Shown in pieces: positions 8,492 through 17,882 of a stretch of DNA of 64,000 nucleotides. A program made the translations under genes and the position numbers. Origin of the DNA: Candidatus Acididesulfobacter guangdongensis (GTDB lineage Bacteria; SZUA-79; Acidulodesulfobacterales; Acidulodesulfobacteraceae). Where the stretch lies: NCBI GenBank assembly GCA_004195045.1, contig SGBC01000001.1:496001-560000 (forward strand), given 5' to 3'. Numbering within the stretch: position 1 is the stretch's first letter; every line of letters begins with the position of its first letter. The notes beneath the pieces were generated by a model. It worked only from the letters and a program-made list of their open reading frames with translations, was not told where the DNA came from and searched no databases.

Positions 8492-10933
8492 TTAATCCGC
8501 CGTTTCTTCTTCTGTTTCATCAGATGCGGATGCTACAATGGCGTTAGAAACTTTTTCTTCTTCACTAAGTCCTATGAGTTTTACACCCATTGTATTCCTT
8601 CCTATACTGCGAAGATTGGATGCTTTAATTCTTATAATCCGACCTGAAGAAGTTATTAAAATTATATCATTATCTTCTTTTACTTTTAGAACGGCTATAA
8701 CATTGCCGTTTCTTTTGCCTGTTTTAATAGCTATAAGCCCGCTTCCGCCTCTATTTTGCTTACGAAACTCCGTCATGGTCGTCTTTTTGCCGTAGCCGTT
8801 CTCTGTAATACCCACAAGGAAATCATCTTTAGACGTTAAAATATCCATAGAAACTACAGCGTCGTCTTTTAGAAGTTTTATTCCCCTTACGCCCATAGCG
8901 CCTCTTGCAAGAAGCCTGTAATCATTTATGTCGGAACAAATTGATTTGCCTAATTTTGTCGCTATTGTTATTAAGGTGTCCCGTAAAGAGTTATCCACAA
9001 TCTTAACGCTTATAACTTCATCTCCTTCTCTGAGCTTCACGGCTATCAATCCGCCCTTTCTCACATTTGCAAAATGAATCAGGGAAGTTTTTATAATTTG
9101 TCCTTTTTTTGTTGCAATAATTAATGAATAGCCTTCGTTAAAATTTTTAACCGGTACAAAAAATGAAATTTTTTCATTTTCTCTTAAATTAAGAAGATTA
9201 ACTATCGGTTTTCCTTTTGACTGTTTCTGCGTTTCAGGAATATCGTAAACTTTAAGTTTATATGCTATCCCTAAGTTAGTCAGGAATAGTACACTGTCGT
9301 GAGCCATTGCGCAAAAAGAATCCGTTACAAAATCATCTTCTTTTGATTTTATACCTATATGTCCGCGCCCGCCTCTATGCTGAGATTGGAAGGAATCAAG
9401 CTTAGTTCTTTTTATGTATCCGCTTCCAGTCATCATAACAATCATTTCATCATTGGGAATAAAATCTATTTCATTTACTTCCGCTTCTTCGACAACTATT
9501 TCGGTTTTTCTCGGATCTCCAAATTTTTCTTTTATAAAAATTAGTTCATCTTTTATAATTTTTACGATAAGATTTTCATTAGCTAATATTTCTTTCAGTT
9601 TATTGACCTTACTTAATATTTCTTCATATTCTTTTATAAGCTGTTCTCTTTCCAAGTTGGTTATCTTTTCGAGTTTCATATCAAGAATAGCCTGCGCCTG
9701 AATGTCTGAAAAATTATATTTTTTAATAAGAGCCGCCTTAGCTTCTTTCGGAGATGCAGACATTTTTATTAATTCAATAACTTCGTCGATATTTTGAGCC
9801 GCTATTCTCAGAGCTTCTAATATATGAAGTCTCGCCTGCGCTTTTTTTAATTCGAATAATGTTCTTTTGACCACTACTTCTTTTCTAAAATCGATAAAAT
9901 ATGAAAGTACCGATTTCAGATTGAGCACCTTCGGCTGATTGTTCACTATCGCAAGCATAATGACTCCGAATGTTTCTTCGAGCTGCGTATGCGAAAAAAG
10001 TTTATTCATCAAAATAGTTTCATTTGCATCTCTTTTAAGTTCGATAACAACCCTCAGTCCTTCCCTGTCTGATTCATCTCTCAAATCTGATATTCCTTCC
10101 ACTCTCTTGTCTCTGACAAGTTCTGCAATTTTTTCAAGTATTTTAGCTTTATTAACCATATATGGAACTTCGGTTATAATTATTTTATCTTTTTCGGTAT
10201 GATATTTAGCCCTTACTTTAACAATGCCTCTTCCGGTGTTAAAATAGTTTATTATGCCGGAATATCCGTAAACTATGCCGCCAGTGGGAAAATCGGGTCC
10301 TTTCATAAATTTCATAAGGTCATTTATCAGACAATCCGGATTGTCCATAAAATACAGTAATGCGTCTATAGTTTCGCTTAAATTATGAGGCGGTATATTT
10401 GAAGCCATACCTACCGCAATTCCTGAAGATCCGTTAATAAGCAGATTAGGAAATTTTGCCGGCAAGATTGTAGGTTCTTTTAACGAACCGTCATAGTTTG
10501 GAATAAAATCAACCGTTTCATTGTCTATGTCGTCAAGCATAAAAGAAGACAGTTTTGTCATTCTGATTTCGGTATATCTCATAGCAGCCGGAGGGTCTCC
10601 GTCAATAGAGCCGAAATTTCCCTGCCCGTCGACTAACGGATATCTTAATGAAATGTCCTGCGCCATTCTGACTATTGAGTCGTAAACTGCCGAGTCTCCA
10701 TGCGGATGATATTTACCTATAACATCTCCGACGATTCTTGCGGATTTTTTGTATGGTTTATTGTAATCATTGCCTATTTCGTTCATAGCAAATAAAATCC
10801 TTCTGTGAACAGGCTTTAATCCGTCTTTGATTTCAGGCAGCGCCCTTCCGATAATAACGCTCATAGCATAGTCAAGATAAGACTGCCTCATTTCATCTTC
10901 AATGTTAATATTGATAATATTATTCTGCTCCAT
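8492..10933 (-). CDS. gyrA: DNA gyrase subunit A
   Basis: This 813-residue protein is a type II topoisomerase breakage-reunion subunit. The catalytic Tyr120 lies in [10 protein letters not shown], and the quinolone-resistance region is present ([19 protein letters not shown]). The C-terminal beta-pinwheel carries QHRGGRG, close to the gyrase-specific GyrA box, which supports GyrA rather than ParC. No gyrB is in the window. The tail is acidic (DETEEETAD). A 42-base gap to gpsA downstream suggests co-transcription. Confidence 0.96.
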   Translation of the reverse strand: MEQNNIININIEDEMRQSYLDYAMSVIIGRALPEIKDGLKPVHRRILFAMNEIGNDYNKPYKKSARIVGDVIGKYHPHGDSAVYDSIVRMAQDISLRYPLVDGQGNFGSIDGDPPAAMRYTEIRMTKLSSFMLDDIDNETVDFIPNYDGSLKEPTILPAKFPNLLINGSSGIAVGMASNIPPHNLSETIDALLYFMDNPDCLINDLMKFMKGPDFPTGGIVYGYSGIINYFNTGRGIVKVRAKYHTEKDKIIITEVPYMVNKAKILEKIAELVRDKRVEGISDLRDESDREGLRVVIELKRDANETILMNKLFSHTQLEETFGVIMLAIVNNQPKVLNLKSVLSYFIDFRKEVVVKRTLFELKKAQARLHILEALRIAAQNIDEVIELIKMSASPKEAKAALIKKYNFSDIQAQAILDMKLEKITNLEREQLIKEYEEILSKVNKLKEILANENLIVKIIKDELIFIKEKFGDPRKTEIVVEEAEVNEIDFIPNDEMIVMMTGSGYIKRTKLDSFQSQHRGGRGHIGIKSKEDDFVTDSFCAMAHDSVLFLTNLGIAYKLKVYDIPETQKQSKGKPIVNLLNLRENEKISFFVPVKNFNEGYSLIIATKKGQIIKTSLIHFANVRKGGLIAVKLREGDEVISVKIVDNSLRDTLITIATKLGKSICSDINDYRLLARGAMGVRGIKLLKDDAVVSMDILTSKDDFLVGITENGYGKKTTMTEFRKQNRGGSGLIAIKTGKRNGNVIAVLKVKEDNDIILITSSGRIIRIKASNLRSIGRNTMGVKLIGLSEEEKVSNAIVASASDETEEETAD

Positions 10934-11127
10934 CTACAGTTTAGCCTCCGATTGATTTGTAATATATAATAATTGATATCTTGCTATTGGCATTTATATT
11001 AGTTAATTTACACCTGTTTCAATGTATGACGAGTGCACACGGTATTCTGAATACTCGTCTAAGTATACTCGTTAAGCCTTATTTGGCGGTTTCCTGCCCA
11101 TGATCATTTGCATCTATAAAACATTAA

Positions 11128-12177
11128 TTACCCCCCTATTTTATTCATATAAATATTACCGGCTGCTGCAATATTGCTGTTTTGAAGATTATCAGTTTCA
11201 TTTTTATTGTTTTTATTATTGAATAAATGAGTCTGCCGTTTTTTTTGTAATATATTTAATAAATATTTATAGATATATTCGTCAGATGCATTGCTGTTTA
11301 AAATTTCTTTTATATCATATTCTTCATCATAAAAAAGACAAAGCCGCAATTTACCGGATGCAGTTATTCTAAGTCTGTTGCAATCATTGCAGAAATGTTC
11401 GGATAACGGGCTGATAAAACCTATTACAGCCTTATTATTTTTTTGAGCTGAAAAATAATATTCTTTGCTGACGGAACAATCGCCGATTTTCTTAGGTTCA
11501 AAATCTTTATGCTCTATCTTAATTTTATCTATCAGTTCTTTTGAAGTAATTGTTTGATTTATATTTTGCCCTATAGGCATATATTCTATAAATCTTAAAT
11601 TAAGCTCATTTTTTACTGCAAAATTTATAAAATTCATCAATTCTTTGTCGTTGTCGCCGCGCATCAATACCGTATTTATTTTAATTGGTTCAAAACCCAC
11701 GGTTTTCGCAATATCAATACCCTTTAGAACGGAATCAAGATTGCCGCCCCGCGTTAATTTGCTGAAAATCTCATTGTCTAATGAATCAAGACTTATATTT
11801 ATTCTTTTAAGTCCTGCATTATATAAATCTTGCGCATACTTATCAAGAAGGATGCCGTTAGTGGTCATGGCTATATCTTTTATGCCGCCGATATTGTTCA
11901 ATTTTTCAATAAAATTGACGACACCTTTTCTGACAAGAGGCTCTCCGCCGGTAATTCTTATTTTATTAACGCCATAGCCGGCCAGTATATTAACAAATTT
12001 TAAGATTTCTTCATAAGATAGCATCTCGCTATGGCTGAGCAATCGAACTCCGTCTTCCGGCATACAATATACACATCTTAAGTTGCATCTGTCGGTCAAA
12101 GAAATTCTTAAATAGGTAATCTGCCTTCCGAAACCGTCAACTAAAAGTTGAGCCGGTTCATTATTATTAATATCCAT
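11128..12177 (-). CDS. moaA: GTP 3',8-cyclase, molybdenum cofactor biosynthesis
   Basis: This is a radical SAM enzyme that converts GTP to 3',8-cyclo-7,8-dihydro-GTP. The N-terminal cluster motif is CNLRCVYC. The C-terminal second cluster ligands are CNDCNRLRITASGKLRLC. The protein ends in Gly-Gly, the conserved MoaA C-terminal dipeptide needed for activity, even though a 30-residue Asn-rich linker precedes it. The start lies only 2 bases after the stop of the penicillin-binding protein gene, so the two are probably cotranscribed, an unusual pairing. No other moa genes are in view. Confidence 0.96.
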   Translation of the reverse strand: MDINNNEPAQLLVDGFGRQITYLRISLTDRCNLRCVYCMPEDGVRLLSHSEMLSYEEILKFVNILAGYGVNKIRITGGEPLVRKGVVNFIEKLNNIGGIKDIAMTTNGILLDKYAQDLYNAGLKRINISLDSLDNEIFSKLTRGGNLDSVLKGIDIAKTVGFEPIKINTVLMRGDNDKELMNFINFAVKNELNLRFIEYMPIGQNINQTITSKELIDKIKIEHKDFEPKKIGDCSVSKEYYFSAQKNNKAVIGFISPLSEHFCNDCNRLRITASGKLRLCLFYDEEYDIKEILNSNASDEYIYKYLLNILQKKRQTHLFNNKNNKNETDNLQNSNIAAAGNIYMNKIGG

Positions 12178-12179
12178 AA

Positions 12180-14567
12180 TTAAGGCATCTCAAAAAAAGA
12201 CTGGGGGTTTGATATCTTCTCCGTTTTTGCCGTCGATTTCGGTTCAGTTCCTGCAATATAAGGCATTAAAACGGGGTCCTGAAAGCTTGAATCGGCAAGC
12301 AGTCCGGTATGAGGGTTTATTTCTGCAAAAACAATCCCCGAAGGTATCTTAAACGGTTTGGGCTTAAAAATCATTAATGCTTTTGACATATATCCATACC
12401 ATATCGGAGCCGCCGTTATAGCCCCTACCATAAATCTGCCCATAGAATGAAAATCATCCAGTCCCGTCCATACGGCCGTCACAAGGGAAGATGTATAGCC
12501 GACAAACACTCCGTCTCTATATTGACTAGAAGAGCCTGTTTTACCTGCTACATACGGAGTAATGCTTCTTATTTTAGATATCGTAACACCTGTTCCGTTT
12601 GTAATAACACGTTCAAGCATATTTGTCAGCACAAAAGAAACCTGAGGCGACAACACCTGTTTGCATTCAGGCTTTTTATAATATAATATTTTACCCTGGG
12701 GCGTTAATATTTTTACTATAAAAACAGGTTTGCACTCAGTGCCGCTGTTAGCAAATGCAGTATATCCGTCGGCTAAATCTACGAGCCTCACGCTTGATGA
12801 ACCCAATGCCATCGTCAGATTATGCACAAGGTGATGCAGTCCCATTCTATTGGCAAGCGCTACGACTTTATTGACGCCGACTTTATCTAAAAGCTTAACC
12901 GCAATAACATCTATAGAATGAGCCAGCCCAATCAAAAGGGTTGTCGGTCCCGTAAATCTTCTTGAAAAATTATGCGGTTTATAGTATTTTCCGGGAACGC
13001 CTGTCGGATAAATTACAGGCGTATTGTTGATAATTGAAGACGGCGTATATCCCAGCGTTAAGGCTTCGGCATAAACAAAAGGTTTAAATGCCGAACCGGT
13101 CTGCCTTTTAGAATACAAAGCACGGTTAAATTCAGTATCTTTATAGCTATATCCGCCAACCATAGCTCTTACATAACCGTTCTTCGGTTCTATCGATATC
13201 AATGCCCCTTCTATTACGTCTTTTTCTTCAAGTGAAAATACAGGGGTATGATTTCTGTTAAAACCGTCAAATTTTGCCAGAATTTCATACCCGGGCTTCA
13301 ACGCTTGCCCTGCATTATTTATTCGTCTATAGGCAAAATAAACATAACGCTGAAATTTAGTTGCCCATCTCATATTGCTTACAGGAATAATACCGTTATA
13401 TTTCCCCACTGATATATAAGCTGCCTGTCCATTTTTTGAGATTCCGGTCACAAAAGCTTTATAGGTATAGTCCTTATAAAGACTTTTTATATTGTTTCTG
13501 TCCATTCTGATAGCGCTTTTCATCTGTGAATAAGAAAGGATTTTCAGCGGACCGGTATAACCGTATTCATGGGATAAAATCTTTAGATGCGATTTTACCG
13601 ATTTATCGGCATACTCCTGAGCTCTGGCGCTTAAAGCAGAATAAATTTTTAATCCGCCTTCTTTATATATCTGTTTACCATATCTTGAAATTATCAGCTG
13701 TTTTATTAAAGCAACATAATATGGAGCTACTCCGGCGTATTTAAAATAGTCGTTTAATACAATAGGCGTATTATATGCCTGGATAGCCTGCTGTTTGGTT
13801 ATAAAACCGTCCTTATACATCTGATTCAAAACATATTTTTGCCGCCTCTTCATGTCTTTAAAATGAATAAAAGGATCAAGAAATGACGGCGCCTGCGGCA
13901 ATCCGCCAAGCATAGCGGCTTCAGCCAGATTAAGTTTCCAGACCGGTTTGCCGAAATAGCTCAAGGATGCCGCTTCTATTCCGTAGGAACCGTTTCCCAG
14001 ATAAATCTGGTTTAAATATATATCTAAGATGTCATTTTTTGATAAATGGTCGGCTATGCGGTATGCAAGTATGGCCTCCCTTAATTTCCATATATAAGTT
14101 CTTTGATATGGAACAAGTATTGTTTTAGCAACCTGCTGAGTTATTGTAGAACCGCCTTCCACAATATGCCCAGCCATCAAATTTACGATAAAAGCCCTTA
14201 AAATTGCTTTAAAATCAATAGGTCCTTGATTATAAAAATTTTTATCTTCAGCGGCTAAAAAAGCTTCTCTTACCTGAACCGGTATATCAGAAAAAGGCAC
14301 TACTTCCCTGTTGACAGGGCCAAGATATCCAACGAGTTTGCCCGTTGACGAATATACATAATTAACCTGCTGGGGATGATAATCTCTAAGGGATGTAATA
14401 TTGGGAACCGTAGAGGCAAGCGAAAAATACAATATAGCTACTATTGCTATAGGCACTACTATAATTACCGATACTGTAATTATAATTATTTTAAACAGAC
14501 TTTTCTTTTTTTTTATTTTTTTGTTTTCAGTTTCGTTTTTTGTATCATTTTTACTTCTGCTACTCAT
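12180..14567 (-). CDS. Class A penicillin-binding protein (PBP1A family)
   Basis: This 795-residue bifunctional peptidoglycan synthase has a Lys-rich cytoplasmic start and one membrane segment at about residues 25-50. The GT51 glycosyltransferase has AFLAAEDKNFYNQGPID and GGSTITQQVAKTIL. The transpeptidase has its serine nucleophile, about residue 492, in TGSAFKPF, and the KTG box in VAGKTGSSSQYRDG. It inserts new peptidoglycan at the inner membrane. Upstream (68 bases) is a periplasmic binding-fold protein that may act with it; moaA follows 2 bases downstream. Confidence 0.94.
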   Translation of the reverse strand: MSSRSKNDTKNETENKKIKKKKSLFKIIIITVSVIIVVPIAIVAILYFSLASTVPNITSLRDYHPQQVNYVYSSTGKLVGYLGPVNREVVPFSDIPVQVREAFLAAEDKNFYNQGPIDFKAILRAFIVNLMAGHIVEGGSTITQQVAKTILVPYQRTYIWKLREAILAYRIADHLSKNDILDIYLNQIYLGNGSYGIEAASLSYFGKPVWKLNLAEAAMLGGLPQAPSFLDPFIHFKDMKRRQKYVLNQMYKDGFITKQQAIQAYNTPIVLNDYFKYAGVAPYYVALIKQLIISRYGKQIYKEGGLKIYSALSARAQEYADKSVKSHLKILSHEYGYTGPLKILSYSQMKSAIRMDRNNIKSLYKDYTYKAFVTGISKNGQAAYISVGKYNGIIPVSNMRWATKFQRYVYFAYRRINNAGQALKPGYEILAKFDGFNRNHTPVFSLEEKDVIEGALISIEPKNGYVRAMVGGYSYKDTEFNRALYSKRQTGSAFKPFVYAEALTLGYTPSSIINNTPVIYPTGVPGKYYKPHNFSRRFTGPTTLLIGLAHSIDVIAVKLLDKVGVNKVVALANRMGLHHLVHNLTMALGSSSVRLVDLADGYTAFANSGTECKPVFIVKILTPQGKILYYKKPECKQVLSPQVSFVLTNMLERVITNGTGVTISKIRSITPYVAGKTGSSSQYRDGVFVGYTSSLVTAVWTGLDDFHSMGRFMVGAITAAPIWYGYMSKALMIFKPKPFKIPSGIVFAEINPHTGLLADSSFQDPVLMPYIAGTEPKSTAKTEKISNPQSFFEMP

Positions 14568-14635
14568 AATTAAAATCTTCCTGCCACATAATATAATGTG
14601 AATATAAAGTTATCTTTATTTATAAATTAATGGGA

Positions 14636-16129
14636 TTAGAAAGGGCTTTTTATTATATATATTTTGTTATTCTTCAGTTGAAAGAGGTAGAGCCCTTTTA
14701 CAAAATCTCTGCCTTTAATATGACTGATACCGCATACGCCTTTAAAAGATTTGATATTTAGCAGATTGCGGTACAACGATTTTCTGTTTATAGCTGCAGC
14801 GCTATGAACGCCGCCGTTAATCTGCATGCTGCTGTTCAGTCCTTTATCGTAAGCATTGCCGCCGTTATGCGTCATTGCAGCCGATCTTATTATGATACTT
14901 CCCATGTCATATCCTTCTGCAGACAATATGTTCGGCTTTTCATTATAGTAGTTTTTATAAGATTTTACAAAATTTTTAACTAATTGATTCCTGCTATTCG
15001 AAAAAAAACCGTTTGGATAAACTATGCCCTGCATATAAAAACCGTACTTATTCAAGAATGTTTTATTGTCAACTTGACTTAATCCAAAAAGTTTAATTCC
15101 GGTAATATTATAATATGCAAGCTGCGTCAATATTAATTTTAATTTTCCGATAGATCCGATTATAAAAAGACCCTTAAACGGAATATACGGTTTTGCTTTT
15201 GTAATGCCGTGCATAAGATCATACGGCGTTACACCTAATTGCGCTTCTTCCGCTTTTGTCATATGTCCCTGTCCCATGTCCTGAAATCTGACGAGAGAGG
15301 TAAAGTTATAAAAGAAATCAACTCTTCTGTTTCCGTATGCTGTTTCGTCAACAACTTTTATTCCCAATTTGCTGCCTATTGTATTTACATATTGAATCGT
15401 TTTTCTGCCGTATGCGTTATCGGGATATATAGCCGATATTTTGGTAATCCCTCGGTTTTTTGCATACTGCAGATCGTTTAATACCTCGTTTTTTACCGTC
15501 ATTCCATAGTGAAATATATATGGAGACCTGTACTTTGAAAAATTTAACGGAGCAGGTGTAAAAACAGGAATTTTATATACCGAAGAATATTCTGAAAAAT
15601 ATTTGAGTTGTCCGGCAAACAAGGGACCGATAACAGCACTGATATTTTTTTGGGCAATGCTTTTAAATAAATTTTTAATAGAACCGTTTCCTGCGCCGGC
15701 AGGAAGACTTATAACGATAAATTTAACATCCGCTTTCTTATGTTTCTGTACTGAAAAGAAAATCCCGTTTAAAAATTGTTTTCCGAAATATTTATATCTG
15801 CCTGTTGTCGGCACCACAACGGCGATATCGGTCGGATCATTTTTAACTTCTTTAATTTTCCGATTTTTATTATCGGTTTTCTTTGCAGTATTTACGATAT
15901 TAGCATCATCTACTTTGTCTATTTTTTTGTCTGCGCCGCCTGCATTGTTCAATAAATCTGCGCCGTAGCCGTAGCATATGCCAAAATTATTAAAACCGGT
16001 TGCGAGAGTTAAAAAAACGCCTGCAAGCACAATAATAATTAAAGATAACACTTTATTATTATTATTATTCTTATTACCGCGGATAAAACTGCATTTTAAA
16101 CTGCTTAAACTGCTATTGAAATATTTCAT
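14636..16129 (-). CDS. Periplasmic binding-protein-fold lipoprotein-like/Leu-Ile-Val-type receptor, possible PBP activator (LpoA-like)
   Basis: This 497-residue protein has a basic N terminus, a hydrophobic segment at about residues 28-45 (VLSLIIIVLAGVFLTLATGF), a low-complexity Asp/Lys/Asn linker, and a type I periplasmic binding fold. Fold motifs include DIAVVVPTTGRYKYFGKQFL, ISAVIGPLFAGQL and ISAIYPDNAYGRK. The fold occurs in branched-chain amino acid receptors and in LpoA, which activates PBP1A. No ABC transporter genes lie nearby, while a class A PBP follows directly, so an LpoA-like role is reasonable but inferred. It is also likely to be the first gene of that transcript. Confidence 0.7.
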   Translation of the reverse strand: MKYFNSSLSSLKCSFIRGNKNNNNNKVLSLIIIVLAGVFLTLATGFNNFGICYGYGADLLNNAGGADKKIDKVDDANIVNTAKKTDNKNRKIKEVKNDPTDIAVVVPTTGRYKYFGKQFLNGIFFSVQKHKKADVKFIVISLPAGAGNGSIKNLFKSIAQKNISAVIGPLFAGQLKYFSEYSSVYKIPVFTPAPLNFSKYRSPYIFHYGMTVKNEVLNDLQYAKNRGITKISAIYPDNAYGRKTIQYVNTIGSKLGIKVVDETAYGNRRVDFFYNFTSLVRFQDMGQGHMTKAEEAQLGVTPYDLMHGITKAKPYIPFKGLFIIGSIGKLKLILTQLAYYNITGIKLFGLSQVDNKTFLNKYGFYMQGIVYPNGFFSNSRNQLVKNFVKSYKNYYNEKPNILSAEGYDMGSIIIRSAAMTHNGGNAYDKGLNSSMQINGGVHSAAAINRKSLYRNLLNIKSFKGVCGISHIKGRDFVKGLYLFQLKNNKIYIIKSPF

Positions 16130-16460
16130 TAAAAAAAATTAATATGCGTGCTATATTGTTATATTATAGTTATTATATATTTTTATATTATAATTATAAG
16201 TTATATTGTCATATTAAAAACTGGCAAAAATTATTTCGTACACTAAAATTATCATATAATAATGTTATAAATAAATCAAAAAACTTCAGCAGCCTATTTA
16301 AACATTAATAAATTATAAATTTTGCTGCGCAAATATTTATACAACAATCATAATATCATTCAAAACAAATTATATCATCATTCATTGTTTGATATATAAT
16401 ATTTATTCTAATAATTTTATCATATAATTAAAAATATTTAAAGAAACAAAAAGAAACAAT
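16130..16460. other. Divergent intergenic region
   Basis: This AT-rich stretch lies between the minus-strand periplasmic-binding protein gene and the plus-strand dprA-like gene. It must contain promoters in both directions. Many TATAAT-like hexamers are present but none is convincing above the base composition. No hairpin terminator or RNA gene is seen. Confidence 0.5.
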
Positions 16461-17882
16461 ATGAAAAATCAAATAATCGGCACGATCGGAGATATTTATT
16501 CCGATAATAATTTAATTAATTTGTTCTATTCTTACCGCAGAATTTTTTCACAGCTTAAAAATGTCCAAAAAAGCGATATAAAAAAAATATTTCAAAAAAT
16601 TATCGGCTCATACATATCATCAGGTAATAATTGCGGCGATATAACCAGAATTGCAGAAATTCTAAAAACTGAGGCGGCGGAAACATTTAAAATTAATAAA
16701 AACGATTTTGACGGATTAAAAAATATTGCCGAAAATGAAATTAATATATTAGATAAATTAAATATTGTGCGTTTTTTAAATATAAGCAATAATAATACGA
16801 TACCGATGTTTTTATATTATTATAATGCAGATAAACAGGAAAACATTGATAAAAATAATAAAAAAACATCATCGGACTTATCTCTATATTTAAATATCAA
16901 TTTTATACGTTTTATACGTGAAAAAATATATAACGGTAAAACATATAACGGTAAATTTGTATTTATTACATCTTCAAGATATAAAAACGCCGGTATATTC
17001 AAATTTAACAGCGGCTCAATAGACCGTTTAAATAGCCTCATAACCTCTTACGAATCAGACAAAAATCAGAATACGGATGAAAATACAAAAGCACCGTTTA
17101 AAACGCAACTTATAGATATTTTATATCTTATAGGAACCGCAAGTGAGGCAGAAAACGCTCTGATAAAAAATTATGCTAAGATTTTCAATCATAAAAATAA
17201 AATTATCTTAGCGCCTCATTATCCAATGATCTATTTTTTAGAAAATTATCCGCAATACTCAGAGTTTTCGGCTATTTCTGCTATAAATCCTTTTGAAACA
17301 AATTTTAAGTATTGTTATACTTGCAGAAATAATCTAATATCAAATTTAGCATCGGAAATGGTTGTGCTATATTTATCAAAAAACAGTTCTTTAAATAATC
17401 TTATTAAAAAATTTGAAAAATCAAATAAAAATGTTAATATCATAGAAAAGTTTATTGAAAATAATAAAATTGCTTCAGCGGGCAAAAAAACAGATATCTC
17501 AAACTTAAAAAACGATACTGCTTATGCGGATAATGCGGATAATGCGGACAGCATAAAACATTCCGAGACAGACACGGATATAATATATGCGGGTAAAAGC
17601 GATGAGAAAAAAATCAACGGGGCAAATAAATATATATATGAGCTGCAGTGTATTGAAAAAGAAATATTACATTTTCTGGAGCATGGCGGTAAAATAAGCG
17701 GCAACACCGGAATAACAATAACGGTTGACGATATAATTAATAATCTAACAAAGATTGTTCAGCAGATAAATCCAGATAATAAAATAAATAAAATTAAAAA
17801 AATTATTCTTCAATCAATTTCTTTAATGGAAATTAAAGGCGTTATAAAAAGAGAAATCTCAGGGGTAATAAAAAAAATATGA
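16461..17882 (+). CDS. Highly divergent DprA/Smf-like protein
   Basis: This 473-residue protein is not recognisable by a strong motif, but three things point to DprA. It is coupled to topA by a 4-base overlap, and dprA-topA adjacency is widespread. A central Rossmann-like pattern ends in YTCRNNLISNLASEMVVLYL, matching the DprA F-x-RNR-I-I-agLs-vvVvea block. The last ~75 residues (ECIEKEILHFLEHGG onward) look like the DprA winged helix. The canonical SG-x-A-x-GID and PG motifs are missing, and Asn/Asp repeats (YADNADNADS) interrupt the C-terminal third. DprA loads RecA on incoming ssDNA; whether this one does is uncertain. Confidence 0.55.
   Translation: MKNQIIGTIGDIYSDNNLINLFYSYRRIFSQLKNVQKSDIKKIFQKIIGSYISSGNNCGDITRIAEILKTEAAETFKINKNDFDGLKNIAENEINILDKLNIVRFLNISNNNTIPMFLYYYNADKQENIDKNNKKTSSDLSLYLNINFIRFIREKIYNGKTYNGKFVFITSSRYKNAGIFKFNSGSIDRLNSLITSYESDKNQNTDENTKAPFKTQLIDILYLIGTASEAENALIKNYAKIFNHKNKIILAPHYPMIYFLENYPQYSEFSAISAINPFETNFKYCYTCRNNLISNLASEMVVLYLSKNSSLNNLIKKFEKSNKNVNIIEKFIENNKIASAGKKTDISNLKNDTAYADNADNADSIKHSETDTDIIYAGKSDEKKINGANKYIYELQCIEKEILHFLEHGGKISGNTGITITVDDIINNLTKIVQQINPDNKINKIKKIILQSISLMEIKGVIKREISGVIKKI

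Noticed and set aside
15239-15968. Long open frames opposite known genes, such as those antisense to the periplasmic-binding protein, gyrA and hemA
   Set aside because: They are frame shadows of well-supported minus-strand genes, with no ribosome sites or family motifs.
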